A DNA stretch of 64,000 nucleotides, taken from NCBI GenBank assembly GCA_963837515.1, contig CAWINT010000002.1, positions 1,116,001-1,180,000 on the forward strand, written 5' to 3'. Below the pieces are notes generated by a model. The model saw nothing but the letters and a program-made list of their open reading frames with translations, was not told the DNA's origin and did no database searches. Position numbers and translations under genes: made by a program. Below, piece by piece: positions 16,707 through 26,469 of the stretch (within the stretch, counting starts at the first letter, position 1; the number at the start of each line of letters is the position of its first letter). Source of the DNA: RYN-230 sp963837515. Lineage in GTDB: Bacteria > Actinomycetota > Actinomycetes > Streptosporangiales > Streptosporangiaceae.

Positions 16707-17867
16707 ATGCGACTGATCCACACCTCGGACTGGCACCTCGGGCGCAGCCTGCACGGAGCCGGGCTGCTGGAGCACCAGGCGGCCTTCCTGGACTGGCTGC
16801 ACGGCCAGGCGACGGCGCAGCAGGTCGACGTGGTCGTGGTGGCCGGCGACATCTACGACCGGGCCGTGCCGTCGCTGGACGCGGTCAGCCTGCTGGACGC
16901 GACGCTGACCCGGTTCGCCCGGGACCGCATCCCAGTCGTGCTGACCAGCGGCAACCATGACTCCGCGGTGCGCCTCGGGTTCGGTTCCGGGCTGAGCGAG
17001 ACCGCCGGGGTGCACCTGCGCACCTCGCTGGCCGACCTGGACCGGCCGGTGCTGATCCGCGACGCGCACGGCGAGGTGGCCGTGTACGGCATCCCTTACC
17101 TGCTGCCCGACGCGGTCATGTCCGACCTGGACTGTGCCCGCTCGCACGAGGCCGTGCTGGCCGCCGCGGCCGGCCGGATCCGGGCCGACGCCGCATCCCG
17201 GGGCATGGGGCGGACCGTGGTGGCCGCGCACGCCTTCGTCCGCGGTGGTGCGGCTGCCGAATCGGAGCGGGACATCCGGGTGGGCGGTGTGGCCGACGTG
17301 CCGGCCGAGGTGTTCGGCGGCTTCTCCTACGTGGCGCTCGGCCACCTGCACGGCCCGCAGCAGGTGCCCGCGCCCGGCGGGCCGGTCCGGTACTCCGGGT
17401 CGCCGCTGGCCTTCTCGTTCGGCGAGAAGAACCACGTCAAGTCGGTGACGCTGGCCGAGATCGACGCCGCCGGGCAGGTGGCCGTCACGCAGCTGCCCGC
17501 ACCGGTGCCGCGCCCGCTGCGCGAGGTCCGCGGCCGGCTCGCCGACCTGGTGCGGCGGGCCGGCGGAGACCTGGCCGATCTCGCCGGGGCCTGGGTCAAG
17601 GCGGTGCTCACCGACCCGGTGCGGCCGTCCGCCCCGATGGAGCAACTGCGTGAGCACTGGCCGCACACGCTCGTGCTGGACTTCGCCCCGGACGGCGGCC
17701 TGCCGGGCACCGACGCCGACCTGGCCCGGCTGGCCGCGGCCACCGACCCGGCCGAGATCTGCGGCCTGTTCGTCGAGTTCACCAGCGGCGGCCCGGCCGA
17801 TGACGCGCAGCAGGCCGTCCTCCGGGCGGCCGTGGAGGCGGCCCAGCAGGCGGAGGCGGCGGCCTGA
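16707..17867 (+). CDS. sbcD: Exonuclease SbcCD nuclease subunit SbcD
   Basis: This 386-residue Mre11-type metallophosphoesterase has the full motif set: HTSDWHLGR, VVAGDIYDRA, TSGNHDS, VAAHAFV and ALGHLHGPQ. With SbcC it forms the nuclease that cleaves hairpin and blocked DNA ends. The ATG at 16707 is chosen because the family starts with MRLIHTSDWHLG; the upstream extension is not conserved. Its stop overlaps the sbcC start by one base (TGATG), the usual sbcDC coupling. Confidence 0.95.
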   Translation: MRLIHTSDWHLGRSLHGAGLLEHQAAFLDWLHGQATAQQVDVVVVAGDIYDRAVPSLDAVSLLDATLTRFARDRIPVVLTSGNHDSAVRLGFGSGLSETAGVHLRTSLADLDRPVLIRDAHGEVAVYGIPYLLPDAVMSDLDCARSHEAVLAAAAGRIRADAASRGMGRTVVAAHAFVRGGAAAESERDIRVGGVADVPAEVFGGFSYVALGHLHGPQQVPAPGGPVRYSGSPLAFSFGEKNHVKSVTLAEIDAAGQVAVTQLPAPVPRPLREVRGRLADLVRRAGGDLADLAGAWVKAVLTDPVRPSAPMEQLREHWPHTLVLDFAPDGGLPGTDADLARLAAATDPAEICGLFVEFTSGGPADDAQQAVLRAAVEAAQQAEAAA

Positions 17868-20851
17868 TGCGGCTGCACCGGCTGGAGGTCGCCGCGTTCG
17901 GGCCGTACGCCCGCCCGCAGCTCATGGACTTCGGCCGGCTGGGCAGCAGCGGCCTGTTCCTGCTGGAGGGACCGACCGGGGCAGGCAAGACCACCATCCT
18001 GGACGCGATCACCTTCGCGCTGTACGGCGGGCTGGCGGGCGAGGACGCCGCGGAGGACCGGCTGCGGTCGCACTTCGCGGACCCGCACACCGAGCCGTCG
18101 GTGACGCTGGAGTTCTCGGTCGCCGGGGTGGCGTACCGGATTCAGCGGGTTCCCGAGTACCAGCGGCCGAAGAAGCGCGGCGCGGGCTGCACTACCGAAG
18201 CCTCCCGGGTCCACCTGCAGCGCCGCCAGGCGGCCAGCTGGGCCAGCCTGACCAGCAACAAGGCCGAGGCGGGCGAGCTCGTCACCGAGTTCATCGGGCT
18301 GAACCGGGCCCAGTTCACCCAGGTCATGCTGCTGCCGCAGGGCGAGTTCGCGAAGTTCCTGCGGGCCGCCGACGACGAGCGGCGGATCCTGCTGTCCAAG
18401 CTGTTCGGCACCGGCCTGTACGACCGGATCACCGGCTGGCTGGACCAGCAGCGCGCCGCCGCCGTGACGCGGCGGCGGGACGCCGCGGCCGCGATCGCCG
18501 CCGCGGTCTCGGCCGCCGCCGAAGCCGCCGGGCTGGACGGCCCGGCCCGCGCCGAACTGCTCACCCTGCCCGCTGCCGAGCAGGCCACCCAGCTCAAAGA
18601 GGTCGGTGCCGAGCTGGCACTGCGGGCCGCGGTCACCGCCGAGGGCCTGGAGGTGGCGGCCAGCGAGACCACCGCCCGGCTGGCCGCCGCCGACCGGGCC
18701 CGGCAGCAGGACGCGCTGATGACCCGGCTGATCCAGGCCCGGGACCGGCTGCGCGCGCACGAGGGCACCCGGCCGGAGCATGAGCAGCGGGCCGCCCGGC
18801 TGGCCGCCGGCCGCCGGGCCGGCCCGGTCCGGCCGCTGCTGACCGCGCTGGCCGAGGCGGACCAGGCGGTCGCGGCGGCCGTCGCCGCGCTGCACCGGCT
18901 GGTCCCGGAGCCGGACGAGGCCATGCTGGTCGGCGCGGGTGGGGCAGCGGCCGCCGCCCGGGCCGAAGCGGCCGACCGGACCGCCGCCGAACTGGAACAC
19001 CTGGTCGGCCGGGAACGCGCGGTGCCGGGGCTGGCCGCTGAGGCGGCCCGGCTCGGGGAGGCGGCCACCGCCGCGGCGGCGCGCACCGCCGCGCTGCAGC
19101 TGGCCCAGGCGGAGCTGCCCGGCCGGATCGCCGGGCTGGCGGAGCGGATGGCCGCCGCCCGGCTGGCGGCGGCCGGGCTGGCTGCCGACCGGGAGCGGCA
19201 GGCCAGCCTGGACCGGCGCGCCGCCGCCGCGGCCCGGCTGGTGGAACTCGAACCGGCCCGGCAGCAGGCCGAAACAGCGCTGCGGGCCGCGGTCGACGAG
19301 CACCAGCAGCGGGTGGATGCCTACCAGCGGGCCATGGAAGCCCGGCTGGCGGGCATGGCCGCCGAGCTGGCCGGCCAGCTGGCGGCCGGCGCGCCGTGCC
19401 CGGTGTGCGGCGCGGCAGAGCATCCGGCCCCGGCCCGGGCCGCCGCGGGCGCGGTCACCGAGCAGGACGTGGCCGCCGCGCGGGAGCAACGCGACCACGC
19501 CGAACGGTGCCGGGCCCAGCTCACCGCCGACCGGGACGACCTGGCCGGTGAGGTTGCGGCGTGCGCCGCCGTCGCCGAGGGCGGGACCGTGGGTGGGCTC
19601 GGCGCCGAGCTGGCGGCCGTATCCGGGCGCATCTCGGCGGCGCAGCTGGCCGCCGCGGAGCTGGCCGCCGCGGACCAGCAGCTGGCCGGAATGCGCGCCG
19701 AGCAGGAGCGGGTGACCGGCGAGCTGCAGGCGGCGGCGGGCGAGACCGCCGCCGCCGGTGCGCAGGCTGATCAGGCCGCGGCGGGGCTGGCCGCCATCCA
19801 GCAGGAGACCGCCGCGGCGGCGGCCGGGCACCCGTCCGTCTCCGCCCGGCAGGCGGCGCTGCGCCGGGCCGCGGCCACGGACCGCGAGCTGGCCCGGGTG
19901 CTCAGCGAAATCGGCGTGGCCCGCGCCGCCCAGTCCCGCGCCCGGCAGCGGGCCGAGACCGAAGCCGCCGCGGGCGGGTTCGCCACCCCGGACCTGGCCG
20001 CCGCCGCGCTGCTCACCCCGCAGCAGCAGGCGGAGCTGGAGGACCAGGCCGCCGCGTGGACGCAGGCCATGGCCGCGCTGCGCGCCGCGGCCACCGCCGA
20101 TGAGCTGGACGGCCTCGACCCGGGCCAGGCGGCCGAGGTGGCCGGGGCGTTCCGGGCGGCGGGCGCGGCGCTGGCCCGGGCGGAGGAGGCCGAGCGGGAG
20201 GCGCGGACCGCGCACCAGGCCTGGACCGGCCGGGTGGCCCGGCTCCAGGAGCGGCTGGCCGAGGTGGCAGCGGCCCAGCAGGCCGCGCAGGCGGCGGACG
20301 AAGAGACGGCCGCGGTGATCCGGCTGGCCGGGCTGGCCAAGGGGATGGACGGGCACCGCCGGATGGCCCTCACCACCTACGTCCTGCGGCAGTGGTTCGG
20401 GCAGGTCGTGGCGGCCGCCAACGTGCGGCTGTCGGTCATGTCGTCCGGCCGCTACGAGCTGCGGCGGACCGACGAGGGCGGATCACGCCGGGAACGCAGC
20501 GGCCTCACGCTGACCGTCATAGACCGGCACACCGGGGAGGAGCGCAGCCCGCGGTCGCTGTCCGGCGGGGAGACGTTCTACACCTCGCTGGCGCTGGCCC
20601 TCGGCCTGGCCGACGTGGTCAAGGCGGAGGCCGGCGGGGTGGACCTGGACACGCTGTTCATCGACGAGGGCTTCGGCACGCTGGACGCCGACACGCTGGA
20701 CCAGGTGATGGCGGTCATCGACGAGCTGCGCGACCGGGGCCGGGTGGTCGGAATCGTCAGCCACGTGGCCGACCTCAAGGACCGGGTGGCCGAACGGCTG
20801 GAGGTCCGCCGCCTCCCCGACGGCTCCTCCACCGCCCGCGTCATCGCCTGA
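17867..20851 (+). CDS. sbcC: Exonuclease SbcCD ATPase subunit SbcC
   Basis: This 994-residue SMC/Rad50-like ATPase starts MRLHRLEVAAFGPY and has Walker A GPTGAGKTT. Two long Ala/Arg/Glu-rich coiled-coil arms flank the zinc hook CPVCGAAEHP (about residue 511). The ABC signature SLSGGETF and Walker B DTLFIDEGFGTLD lie near the C-terminus. The protein dimerises through the hook and gates the SbcD nuclease. A perfect hairpin lies 34 bases after the stop. Confidence 0.95.
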   Translation: MRLHRLEVAAFGPYARPQLMDFGRLGSSGLFLLEGPTGAGKTTILDAITFALYGGLAGEDAAEDRLRSHFADPHTEPSVTLEFSVAGVAYRIQRVPEYQRPKKRGAGCTTEASRVHLQRRQAASWASLTSNKAEAGELVTEFIGLNRAQFTQVMLLPQGEFAKFLRAADDERRILLSKLFGTGLYDRITGWLDQQRAAAVTRRRDAAAAIAAAVSAAAEAAGLDGPARAELLTLPAAEQATQLKEVGAELALRAAVTAEGLEVAASETTARLAAADRARQQDALMTRLIQARDRLRAHEGTRPEHEQRAARLAAGRRAGPVRPLLTALAEADQAVAAAVAALHRLVPEPDEAMLVGAGGAAAAARAEAADRTAAELEHLVGRERAVPGLAAEAARLGEAATAAAARTAALQLAQAELPGRIAGLAERMAAARLAAAGLAADRERQASLDRRAAAAARLVELEPARQQAETALRAAVDEHQQRVDAYQRAMEARLAGMAAELAGQLAAGAPCPVCGAAEHPAPARAAAGAVTEQDVAAAREQRDHAERCRAQLTADRDDLAGEVAACAAVAEGGTVGGLGAELAAVSGRISAAQLAAAELAAADQQLAGMRAEQERVTGELQAAAGETAAAGAQADQAAAGLAAIQQETAAAAAGHPSVSARQAALRRAAATDRELARVLSEIGVARAAQSRARQRAETEAAAGGFATPDLAAAALLTPQQQAELEDQAAAWTQAMAALRAAATADELDGLDPGQAAEVAGAFRAAGAALARAEEAEREARTAHQAWTGRVARLQERLAEVAAAQQAAQAADEETAAVIRLAGLAKGMDGHRRMALTTYVLRQWFGQVVAAANVRLSVMSSGRYELRRTDEGGSRRERSGLTLTVIDRHTGEERSPRSLSGGETFYTSLALALGLADVVKAEAGGVDLDTLFIDEGFGTLDADTLDQVMAVIDELRDRGRVVGIVSHVADLKDRVAERLEVRRLPDGSSTARVIA

Positions 20852-20885
20852 TCCCTGGCCCATACCGCCGCTCGCACCACCCCAA

Positions 20886-20943
20886 TCCATCAGCGGTGTA
20901 CATCACCCCCCGGTTCCGGGGGGTGATGTACACCGCTGATGGA
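20886..20943. terminator. Perfect 28-bp inverted repeat (terminator hairpin)
   Basis: The arms 20886-20913 and 20916-20943 are exact reverse complements over 28 bases and are separated only by TT. Each arm reads from TCCATCAGCGGTG inward to CACCCCCCGG. A stem this long and perfect between sbcC and the next same-strand gene should terminate transcription. There is no U tract. Confidence 0.85.
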
Positions 20944-21062
20944 GGCGCGCGCGACACACAGGGCCTTGGTTGCAGCGCGTAATTGTTGTGTTGGCTATGC
21001 GTAACCATCAGGCACTATGCTGGGCGGATGCTGGCGGCGGGGGTCGTGGTCAGGGGGTTGTG

Positions 21063-21566
21063 GTGAGGCGCGCACTGCCCGGGGGGCGGCCGGTCAGGCT
21101 GGGGGCCGCGGCGCTGGCCGCGATCGTGCTCGCGGTGGGCGCGGCCGGCGCCGCGACCGCGCTCAGCCTGCGGGGTGGGCGGTTGCCACTGGCCGCCCGG
21201 GCCCGGCTGCCGGTCGCCTACAACGGGGTGGACGGCTGGTCCGGCGGCCGGGTCCGGCTCAGCGTGATCTACGTCGGCGGCGCAGACACCTTCGTGCGCA
21301 CCCCGCACTGGGCCCGGTGGACCCGCGCCGGCGCGGTCAGCCAGGGCACGCTGTGGGTGGACGACTGCCGGCCCGACTGCGCCGCGGGACACTACCGCCG
21401 CTACCCGGCCACGGTGACGCTGTCCCGGGTGGCCGACCGCGGCGGTGTCCGCTTCTTCTCCCGGATGAGCCTGCGCTATTATCACGGCCGGCCGCGGGAT
21501 TACCGGTTCCGCTGGGGAACCTACCAGGGAGCCACCGCACCGCTGTGGATCGGCGGGCCGGGCTGA
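21063..21566 (+). CDS. Hypothetical secreted or membrane-anchored protein
   Basis: The 167-residue protein has basic residues and then one hydrophobic segment (LGAAALAAIVLAVGAAGAATAL, about 12-33), a signal peptide or N-terminal anchor. The extracellular part has YVGGADTFVRTPHWARW and two cysteines (DDCRPDCAAGHY) likely to form a disulfide. GTG at 21063 is chosen because AGGGGG (21051-21056) is six bases upstream. No family is recognised. Confidence 0.6.
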   Translation: MRRALPGGRPVRLGAAALAAIVLAVGAAGAATALSLRGGRLPLAARARLPVAYNGVDGWSGGRVRLSVIYVGGADTFVRTPHWARWTRAGAVSQGTLWVDDCRPDCAAGHYRRYPATVTLSRVADRGGVRFFSRMSLRYYHGRPRDYRFRWGTYQGATAPLWIGGPG

Positions 21567-21611
21567 CCGGTCCCCGGGACAAGGCGCCGCGCCCTCCCGG
21601 GACAATGAGGT

Positions 21612-22049
21612 ATGGAACTCACCACGGCCATGCTGGCCGACGCGGCCCAGGTCTCCGGGGGCAAGCTCCATGTGCTCGGCGGTCAGTGGGACCGGCTGGT
21701 GGTCGGCGGCTTCCCGGCTGTGCACCCCACCATGGCCGTGGTGCTGGTCATCCGGGTCGAGTACACCGAGGCGCCGCAGACCTTCCAGCTGGAGGCGGAG
21801 CTGACCCTGGACGGCCAGTCCCAGGACGTGCGGGCCGCCGGGCAGCTGGCCACCGGCCACCCGCCCGGGCAGGTGGCCGGGGCGCCCACCTTCGTGCCGC
21901 TCGTCATCGCGTTCACCGGCGTGATGTTCCGCGGCCCGGGCCGGTATGAGTGGGTGATCACCGCCGACGACACCGAGCTGGGCCGGGTGCCGCTCGAGGT
22001 GCTGGCCAGCCCGGTCCCGGGGGAGTCGCCTGGGCCGCAGGTGGTGTGA
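21612..22049 (+). CDS. DUF6941-like protein
   Basis: The 145-residue protein begins MELTTAMLADAAQVSGGKLH and continues VLGGQWDRL, the opening that I recall for the DUF6941 family. It is a predicted all-beta protein without signal or membrane segments and has no assigned activity. It lies between a secreted protein and a permease on the same strand and could be co-transcribed with either. Family assignment is from memory. Confidence 0.7.
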   Translation: MELTTAMLADAAQVSGGKLHVLGGQWDRLVVGGFPAVHPTMAVVLVIRVEYTEAPQTFQLEAELTLDGQSQDVRAAGQLATGHPPGQVAGAPTFVPLVIAFTGVMFRGPGRYEWVITADDTELGRVPLEVLASPVPGESPGPQVV

Positions 22050-22079
22050 GGATGCGGCCACGGCGCCGTGAGGCAGGCC

Positions 22080-23267
22080 ATGCGGGTGCTTGACGCGCTG
22101 GGCCACGCGCTCGCCCTGGCTGGCTCGATGACCTGGCAGATCACCTGGTCGCTGATCCTCGGCTTCACGCTGTCCGCGGTGGTGCAGGCGGTGGTCCGGC
22201 GCTCCGCGGTGGTCCGGCTGCTGGGCGACGACCGCCCCGCCAGCCTGGCCCGGGCGACCGGGCTCGGCGCCGCCTCCTCCTCCTGCTCCTACGCCGCGGT
22301 GGCGCTAGCCCGGTCGCTGTTCCGCAAGGGCGCCAGCTTCACCGCCGCCATGGTCTTCGAGATCGCCAGCACCAACCTGGTCATCGAGCTGGGCATCATC
22401 CTCGCGCTGCTGATCGCCTGGCAGTTCACCCTGGCCGAGTTCGTCGGCGGCCCGATCATGATCATCCTGCTGGCCGTCGGGATCCGGCTGTTCGTGTCTC
22501 CGGGGCTCATCGCGGCGGCCCGCCGCCAGGCCGACCGGGGCCTGGCCGGGTCCATGGAAGGCCACGCGGCCATGGATATGAGCATTGCCTCCGGCGGGCC
22601 GTTGTGGAAGCGCCTGCTCAGCCGGGAGGGCTACACCTCGGTCAGCCAGATCTTCGTCATGGAGTGGGCGGCGGTGATTCGTGATGTGGTGGCTGGCCTG
22701 CTCATCGCCGGGGCGGTGGCCGCGTGGGTGCCGGCGTCCTTCTGGCAGCATCTGTTCCTGGCCGGGCACCCGCTGGCCGCGCGGATCTGGGGGCCGGTCA
22801 TCGGCCCGGTGATCGCGGTGCTCAGCTTCGTCTGCTCGATCGGCAACGTGCCACTGGCCGCCGTGCTGTGGCAGGGCGGGATCAGCTTCGGCGGCGTGGT
22901 TTCGTTCATCTTCGCCGATCTGATCATCCTGCCGATCCTGGTCATCTACCGGAAGTACTACGGCAACCGGATGATGCTGACCCTGCTCGGCCTGTTCTAC
23001 GCCAGCATGGTGCTCGCCGGGTACCTGGTGGAACTGCTGTTCAGCGCGCTGGGCCTGGTGCCAGCCAGCCGCAGCGCCAAGGTGGCCGAGACCGGCGTCA
23101 GCTGGAACTACACGACCGTCCTCAACATCATCTTCCTGCTGCTGGCCGCGGCCCTGGTGGTGCGGTTCTTCACCTCCGGGGCCGGCCCCATGCTGCGGAT
23201 GATGGACGGCTCGCCGGACACCCACGGCGAGCACGACCGGGAGCAGCCGGGAGTTACCGACTTGTGA
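22080..23267 (+). CDS. UPF0718 (DUF318) family permease
   Basis: This integral membrane protein of about 395 residues has eight or more helices. The two conserved family halves are LGAASSSCSYAAVALARSLF with FEIASTNLVIELGI, and FVCSIGNVPLAAVLW with FIFADLIILPILVIYRKYYG. UPF0718 permeases are linked to metal or metalloid export in some bacteria, but this member has no such neighbour. The conserved cysteines (SSSCSYA and VCSIGN) are present. ATG at 22080 has GAGG six bases upstream; a GTG at 22068 is an alternative. Confidence 0.82.
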   Translation: MRVLDALGHALALAGSMTWQITWSLILGFTLSAVVQAVVRRSAVVRLLGDDRPASLARATGLGAASSSCSYAAVALARSLFRKGASFTAAMVFEIASTNLVIELGIILALLIAWQFTLAEFVGGPIMIILLAVGIRLFVSPGLIAAARRQADRGLAGSMEGHAAMDMSIASGGPLWKRLLSREGYTSVSQIFVMEWAAVIRDVVAGLLIAGAVAAWVPASFWQHLFLAGHPLAARIWGPVIGPVIAVLSFVCSIGNVPLAAVLWQGGISFGGVVSFIFADLIILPILVIYRKYYGNRMMLTLLGLFYASMVLAGYLVELLFSALGLVPASRSAKVAETGVSWNYTTVLNIIFLLLAAALVVRFFTSGAGPMLRMMDGSPDTHGEHDREQPGVTDL

Positions 23268-23360
23268 CCGGCCCCCTGCTGGCCGGGACCAGGTCTGGCG
23301 CGTCTTGTTCACGAGGCGTCGCAGCCGCGGCGGGCGGGGCCGCCCGCCCTGCGCCGCCGC

Positions 23361-23990
23361 TCAGCTGGAAGGCGGCTGCGCCGCGGGTGGCGGGAGCCCG
23401 CGGCGCAGCACTTCCAGCAGGTCATCGAGCACGTCGTCGGGGACGGGGCCGCCCGCCGTCCAGTCCGCCCAGCGCATCCCGATGAAGTTGCCGACCCCGG
23501 TGTACATGAACGCGATGACCTCCGGGTCGTACCGCGCGTCCACCTCGCCGGCCAGCTGAGCGTGCCGCACGCCGCGCGCGTAGCCGCGGGTGAGGTGCTC
23601 GTAGTAGGCGCGGAACTCCCCGGGGGCGACGAACTCCGACTCCCGGACGATGCGGTCCATCCACGGCCGCTGCGACAGCATGTCGAAGAAGGCCCGGAAC
23701 GAGGCCCGCTCGATCTCCCGGTGCCCGGGCCCGGCCCGCTCGATCGCCTCCTTGATGGCCGCGCGCAAATCGGCGTTGAGCTGGCGGACGACGGCGGCGA
23801 AGATCTCCGCCTTGGACTCGAAGTGGGCGTAGAAGCTGCCGGTCGCCATGCCGGCCCGGGCGCAGATATCGGCCACCGTGGTCCGCTGGTAGCTGCGCTC
23901 GCCGAACAGCCGCTCGGCCGCGGCCAGCAGCCGCTGGGCGGGCGGCTGCCCGCTGCTGCCGGGCAGCCGCCGACTCGACGCGACGGCCAC
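23361..23990 (-). CDS. TetR/AcrR-family regulator
   Basis: The 209-residue protein has an N-terminal helix-turn-helix, AAERLFGERSYQRTTVADIC followed by ARAGMATGSFYAHFESK (about 23-62). A helical ligand domain of standard length follows. It lies 61 bases downstream of, and collinear with, the Liv transporter genes, so it may be the last gene of that operon. The operon promoter region holds repeated TGAAT/ATTCA half-sites suited to a TetR dimer, and autoregulation is likely though not shown. Confidence 0.88.
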   Translation of the reverse strand: MAVASSRRLPGSSGQPPAQRLLAAAERLFGERSYQRTTVADICARAGMATGSFYAHFESKAEIFAAVVRQLNADLRAAIKEAIERAGPGHREIERASFRAFFDMLSQRPWMDRIVRESEFVAPGEFRAYYEHLTRGYARGVRHAQLAGEVDARYDPEVIAFMYTGVGNFIGMRWADWTAGGPVPDDVLDDLLEVLRRGLPPPAAQPPSS

Positions 23991-24051
23991 GCCTGCTACC
24001 CCCGTCCAGGATCCGGCGCCGGACCGGCCTCGCTGGCGGCCCGAGCGTATG

Positions 24052-25386
24052 CTAGGGCATCCCGCTGGACGGCGCGGCGGGCGCCGTCCCCGAGTAACTA
24101 GTGACCGCGCCGCCGGCCGAGGTGTCCGTGACCAGCACCGGACCCTGCTGGACGATGGCGCCGTTCTTGATCACCCCCACGTAGGCCCCGGTCATCCCGG
24201 CGTGCACGCTCGCCGAGTAGGCGTACGGGGCGACCGCCGGGCCCTGCGGCAGGCCACGCTGGATCGCGCTGACCAGGTCCGCCCGGGTGGGGTTGCGCCC
24301 GGCCTTGAGCATGGCCTGGACGAAGGTGAAGGCCACCGCCTCGCCGAACAGCACGTTGCCGTCGAACGGCAGCTTCGGCAGGTACTGATCGTGGATCTTC
24401 TTGAACAGCCCGATCCAGCTGTTGCCGGTGTCGCCCAGGGTGGGCAGGTAGCCATCGGTGATGATGCCCTGGGTGAGCTGGTTGCCGTTGACGGTCGCAC
24501 CGCCCTGCTTGGCGTAGGCCTCCAGCAGACCGCCCAGCGTGATCGGGTCGGCACCCACGTCGCTGACCACGAAGGTGGGGCTGTAGGAGAGCTTGAGGCT
24601 GTTGAGCTTCAGCAGCGCGGTGAAAGCCGGCACGCTGAACGACACCACCACCTTGGCCCCGGCCGCCTTGAGCGCGGCGACCTGCGGCCCGATGTTGATG
24701 TTGGTCGGGTCATAGCTCTGCCGGCTGACCACGTCGGCCTTGGGGATCTCCATGTCCAGGCCCTTGACGCCGTCCTGGCCGAACTCGTCGTTCTGGTAGA
24801 AGTAACCGATCTTCTGCCCGGCGAAGTGCTGCTTGAGGTAGTTGCCGAGGATCTTGCCCTCCCGGACGTAGTCCAGCTGCCAGCCGAACGTCTCCGGCCA
24901 TTTCGACGGCTGGTTCCAGCATTCGCAGCCGGAGGCTACGAACACGTCCGGCACCTTCTCGGCGGTGAGGAACGGCGTCACCGCCAGATGCGTGGGGGTG
25001 CCCAGCCCGTCGAAGATGGCGTAGACGCTGTCCTGCAGCACCAGCTGCCTGACCACAGAGGTCGTGGCGGTTGGGTCGTACTTGTCGTCCAGGTACTTGT
25101 AGACGATCTTGCGCCCATACACGCCGCCGTGCGCGTTGACGTACTGGAAGTAGGCGTTGGACGCAGGGGCGATCTCGTCGTAGCCGGGCGCGGCCACCCC
25201 GGTCAGCGGCTGATGGCTGCCGACGGTGATCGTGGTCGCGGTGATGCCCGGCGCGGACGCGGTGAGCGCGCTGCTCTTGCTGCTGGAGCCGGATCCGCTG
25301 CCGCTGGAGCCGCAGGCGGACAGGACGAGGCAGGCTACGGCGGCGGCGGCGATGGCCGGCCGCCGGGCCCGGGGGACTGCGTTCAT
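24052..25386 (-). CDS. Branched-chain amino acid-type ABC transporter substrate-binding lipoprotein
   Basis: This 444-residue type I periplasmic-binding protein (Leu/Ile/Val-binding fold) has a lipoprotein signal ending in LVLSACGSSG (lipobox Cys about 25). The mature start TASAPGITATTITVGSHQPL is typical of actinobacterial Liv binding proteins. It overlaps the LivM gene by four bases (ATGA). The ligand could be an amino acid, amide, urea or aromatic acid; the genes do not specify which. AGGAAGAAGG lies upstream of the start. Confidence 0.9.
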   Translation of the reverse strand: MNAVPRARRPAIAAAAVACLVLSACGSSGSGSGSSSKSSALTASAPGITATTITVGSHQPLTGVAAPGYDEIAPASNAYFQYVNAHGGVYGRKIVYKYLDDKYDPTATTSVVRQLVLQDSVYAIFDGLGTPTHLAVTPFLTAEKVPDVFVASGCECWNQPSKWPETFGWQLDYVREGKILGNYLKQHFAGQKIGYFYQNDEFGQDGVKGLDMEIPKADVVSRQSYDPTNINIGPQVAALKAAGAKVVVSFSVPAFTALLKLNSLKLSYSPTFVVSDVGADPITLGGLLEAYAKQGGATVNGNQLTQGIITDGYLPTLGDTGNSWIGLFKKIHDQYLPKLPFDGNVLFGEAVAFTFVQAMLKAGRNPTRADLVSAIQRGLPQGPAVAPYAYSASVHAGMTGAYVGVIKNGAIVQQGPVLVTDTSAGGAVTSYSGTAPAAPSSGMP

Positions 25387-26468
25387 GTCGAGCCTTCTTC
25401 CTGGTGTTCACTGGCTGGCGTGCGGGGTCCGGGGGCAGGGGAGCGGCGGGCGGCGAGCCGGGCCGCGCGCCGGGCGGTCAGCGGCTGGATGAGCCGGCCC
25501 GCCAGCGGGCGGCCCAGCCGGTCCAGGCCGCCCTGGATGCCGCGGGGGAACAGCAGCATGACGAGGATGAGCACGGCGCCGTAGGCGGCGATCGGGATGT
25601 TGGACCCGGCCGCGCTGGACAGCCCGTGGCTGGTGGCCACGTCGGTCACGTAGGTGGGCACCAGGACGAGGACCAGGCTGCCCCACACAGCGCCGGGCAG
25701 GCGGCCCAGCCCGCCGAGCACCGCCGCGGTGAGCAGCGCGATCGACAGGGTGAGGGTGAAGGCGCCGGGCGAGACGATCGAGGTCGTCACCGCGAGCAGC
25801 GCCCCGGCCAGGCCCGCGCAGGCCGCGCTGACCAGGAAGGCGAGTACCCGCAGCCGGGCCACGTTCAGCCCGGCCAGCGCCGCGGCGACCTCGTCGTCGG
25901 CGGCCGCCCGCCAGGCCCGGCCGACCCGGCTGCGCGCCAGGTTGGCCAGCGCGACCAGCACGATCAGCGCGCAGCCGCAGCTCAGCCAGGCCTGCCAGCG
26001 GGTCAGCGGGAACGCGGGCCCAAGGAAGGCCGGCACGTTCAGGCTCACGGTCAGCCCTTGGTCGCCGCCGAACAGCCCGGCGTACCGGATGGCCAGCGCG
26101 GGCAGCGCCACGGCCAGCATGAGGGTCGCCCCGGCCAGGTACGGGCCGCGCAGCCGGGCCGCGGCCGCGCCGACCAGCGCGCCGGCCAGCGCGGTCAGCG
26201 CCGTGCTGGCCACCAGCGCCAGCGCCAGCGGCCAGTGCAGGTCCAGCTGCAGCAGGGCCGCGGTGTACGCGCCGATGGCCATGAAGGCGCCGTGGCCCAG
26301 CGAGATCTGGCCGCTCAGCCCGACCAGCATGGTGAGCCCGGCGACCGCGGCCACGTAGCAGCCGACCTCGGCCAGCTGGTAGTCGCGGAACGGCGTGAGC
26401 CAGACGCTGAGCAGGGCCAGCAGCAGCGCGACGACCGCCGCGGCGGCCACATGCCGGAGCAGGGTCAT
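25383..26468 (-). CDS. livM: Branched-chain amino acid-type ABC permease LivM
   Basis: This 361-residue permease has about nine membrane segments and the LivM hallmarks GLSGQISLGHGAFMAIGAY near residue 50 and a cytoplasmic EAA-like loop around FLVSAACAGLAGAL. It pairs with LivH to form the channel. The Arg/Ala-rich C-terminal tail is typical of actinobacteria. It starts one base after the livH stop and overlaps the binding-protein start. Confidence 0.92.
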   Translation of the reverse strand: MTLLRHVAAAAVVALLLALLSVWLTPFRDYQLAEVGCYVAAVAGLTMLVGLSGQISLGHGAFMAIGAYTAALLQLDLHWPLALALVASTALTALAGALVGAAAARLRGPYLAGATLMLAVALPALAIRYAGLFGGDQGLTVSLNVPAFLGPAFPLTRWQAWLSCGCALIVLVALANLARSRVGRAWRAAADDEVAAALAGLNVARLRVLAFLVSAACAGLAGALLAVTTSIVSPGAFTLTLSIALLTAAVLGGLGRLPGAVWGSLVLVLVPTYVTDVATSHGLSSAAGSNIPIAAYGAVLILVMLLFPRGIQGGLDRLGRPLAGRLIQPLTARRAARLAARRSPAPGPRTPASEHQEEGST

Positions 26469-26469
26469 C

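Noticed and set aside
17330..20350. Very long open frame on the minus strand opposite sbcC
   Set aside because: It is an Arg/Gly/Pro/Gln-rich antisense frame created by GC-rich codon bias; sbcC on the plus strand has all expected motifs.
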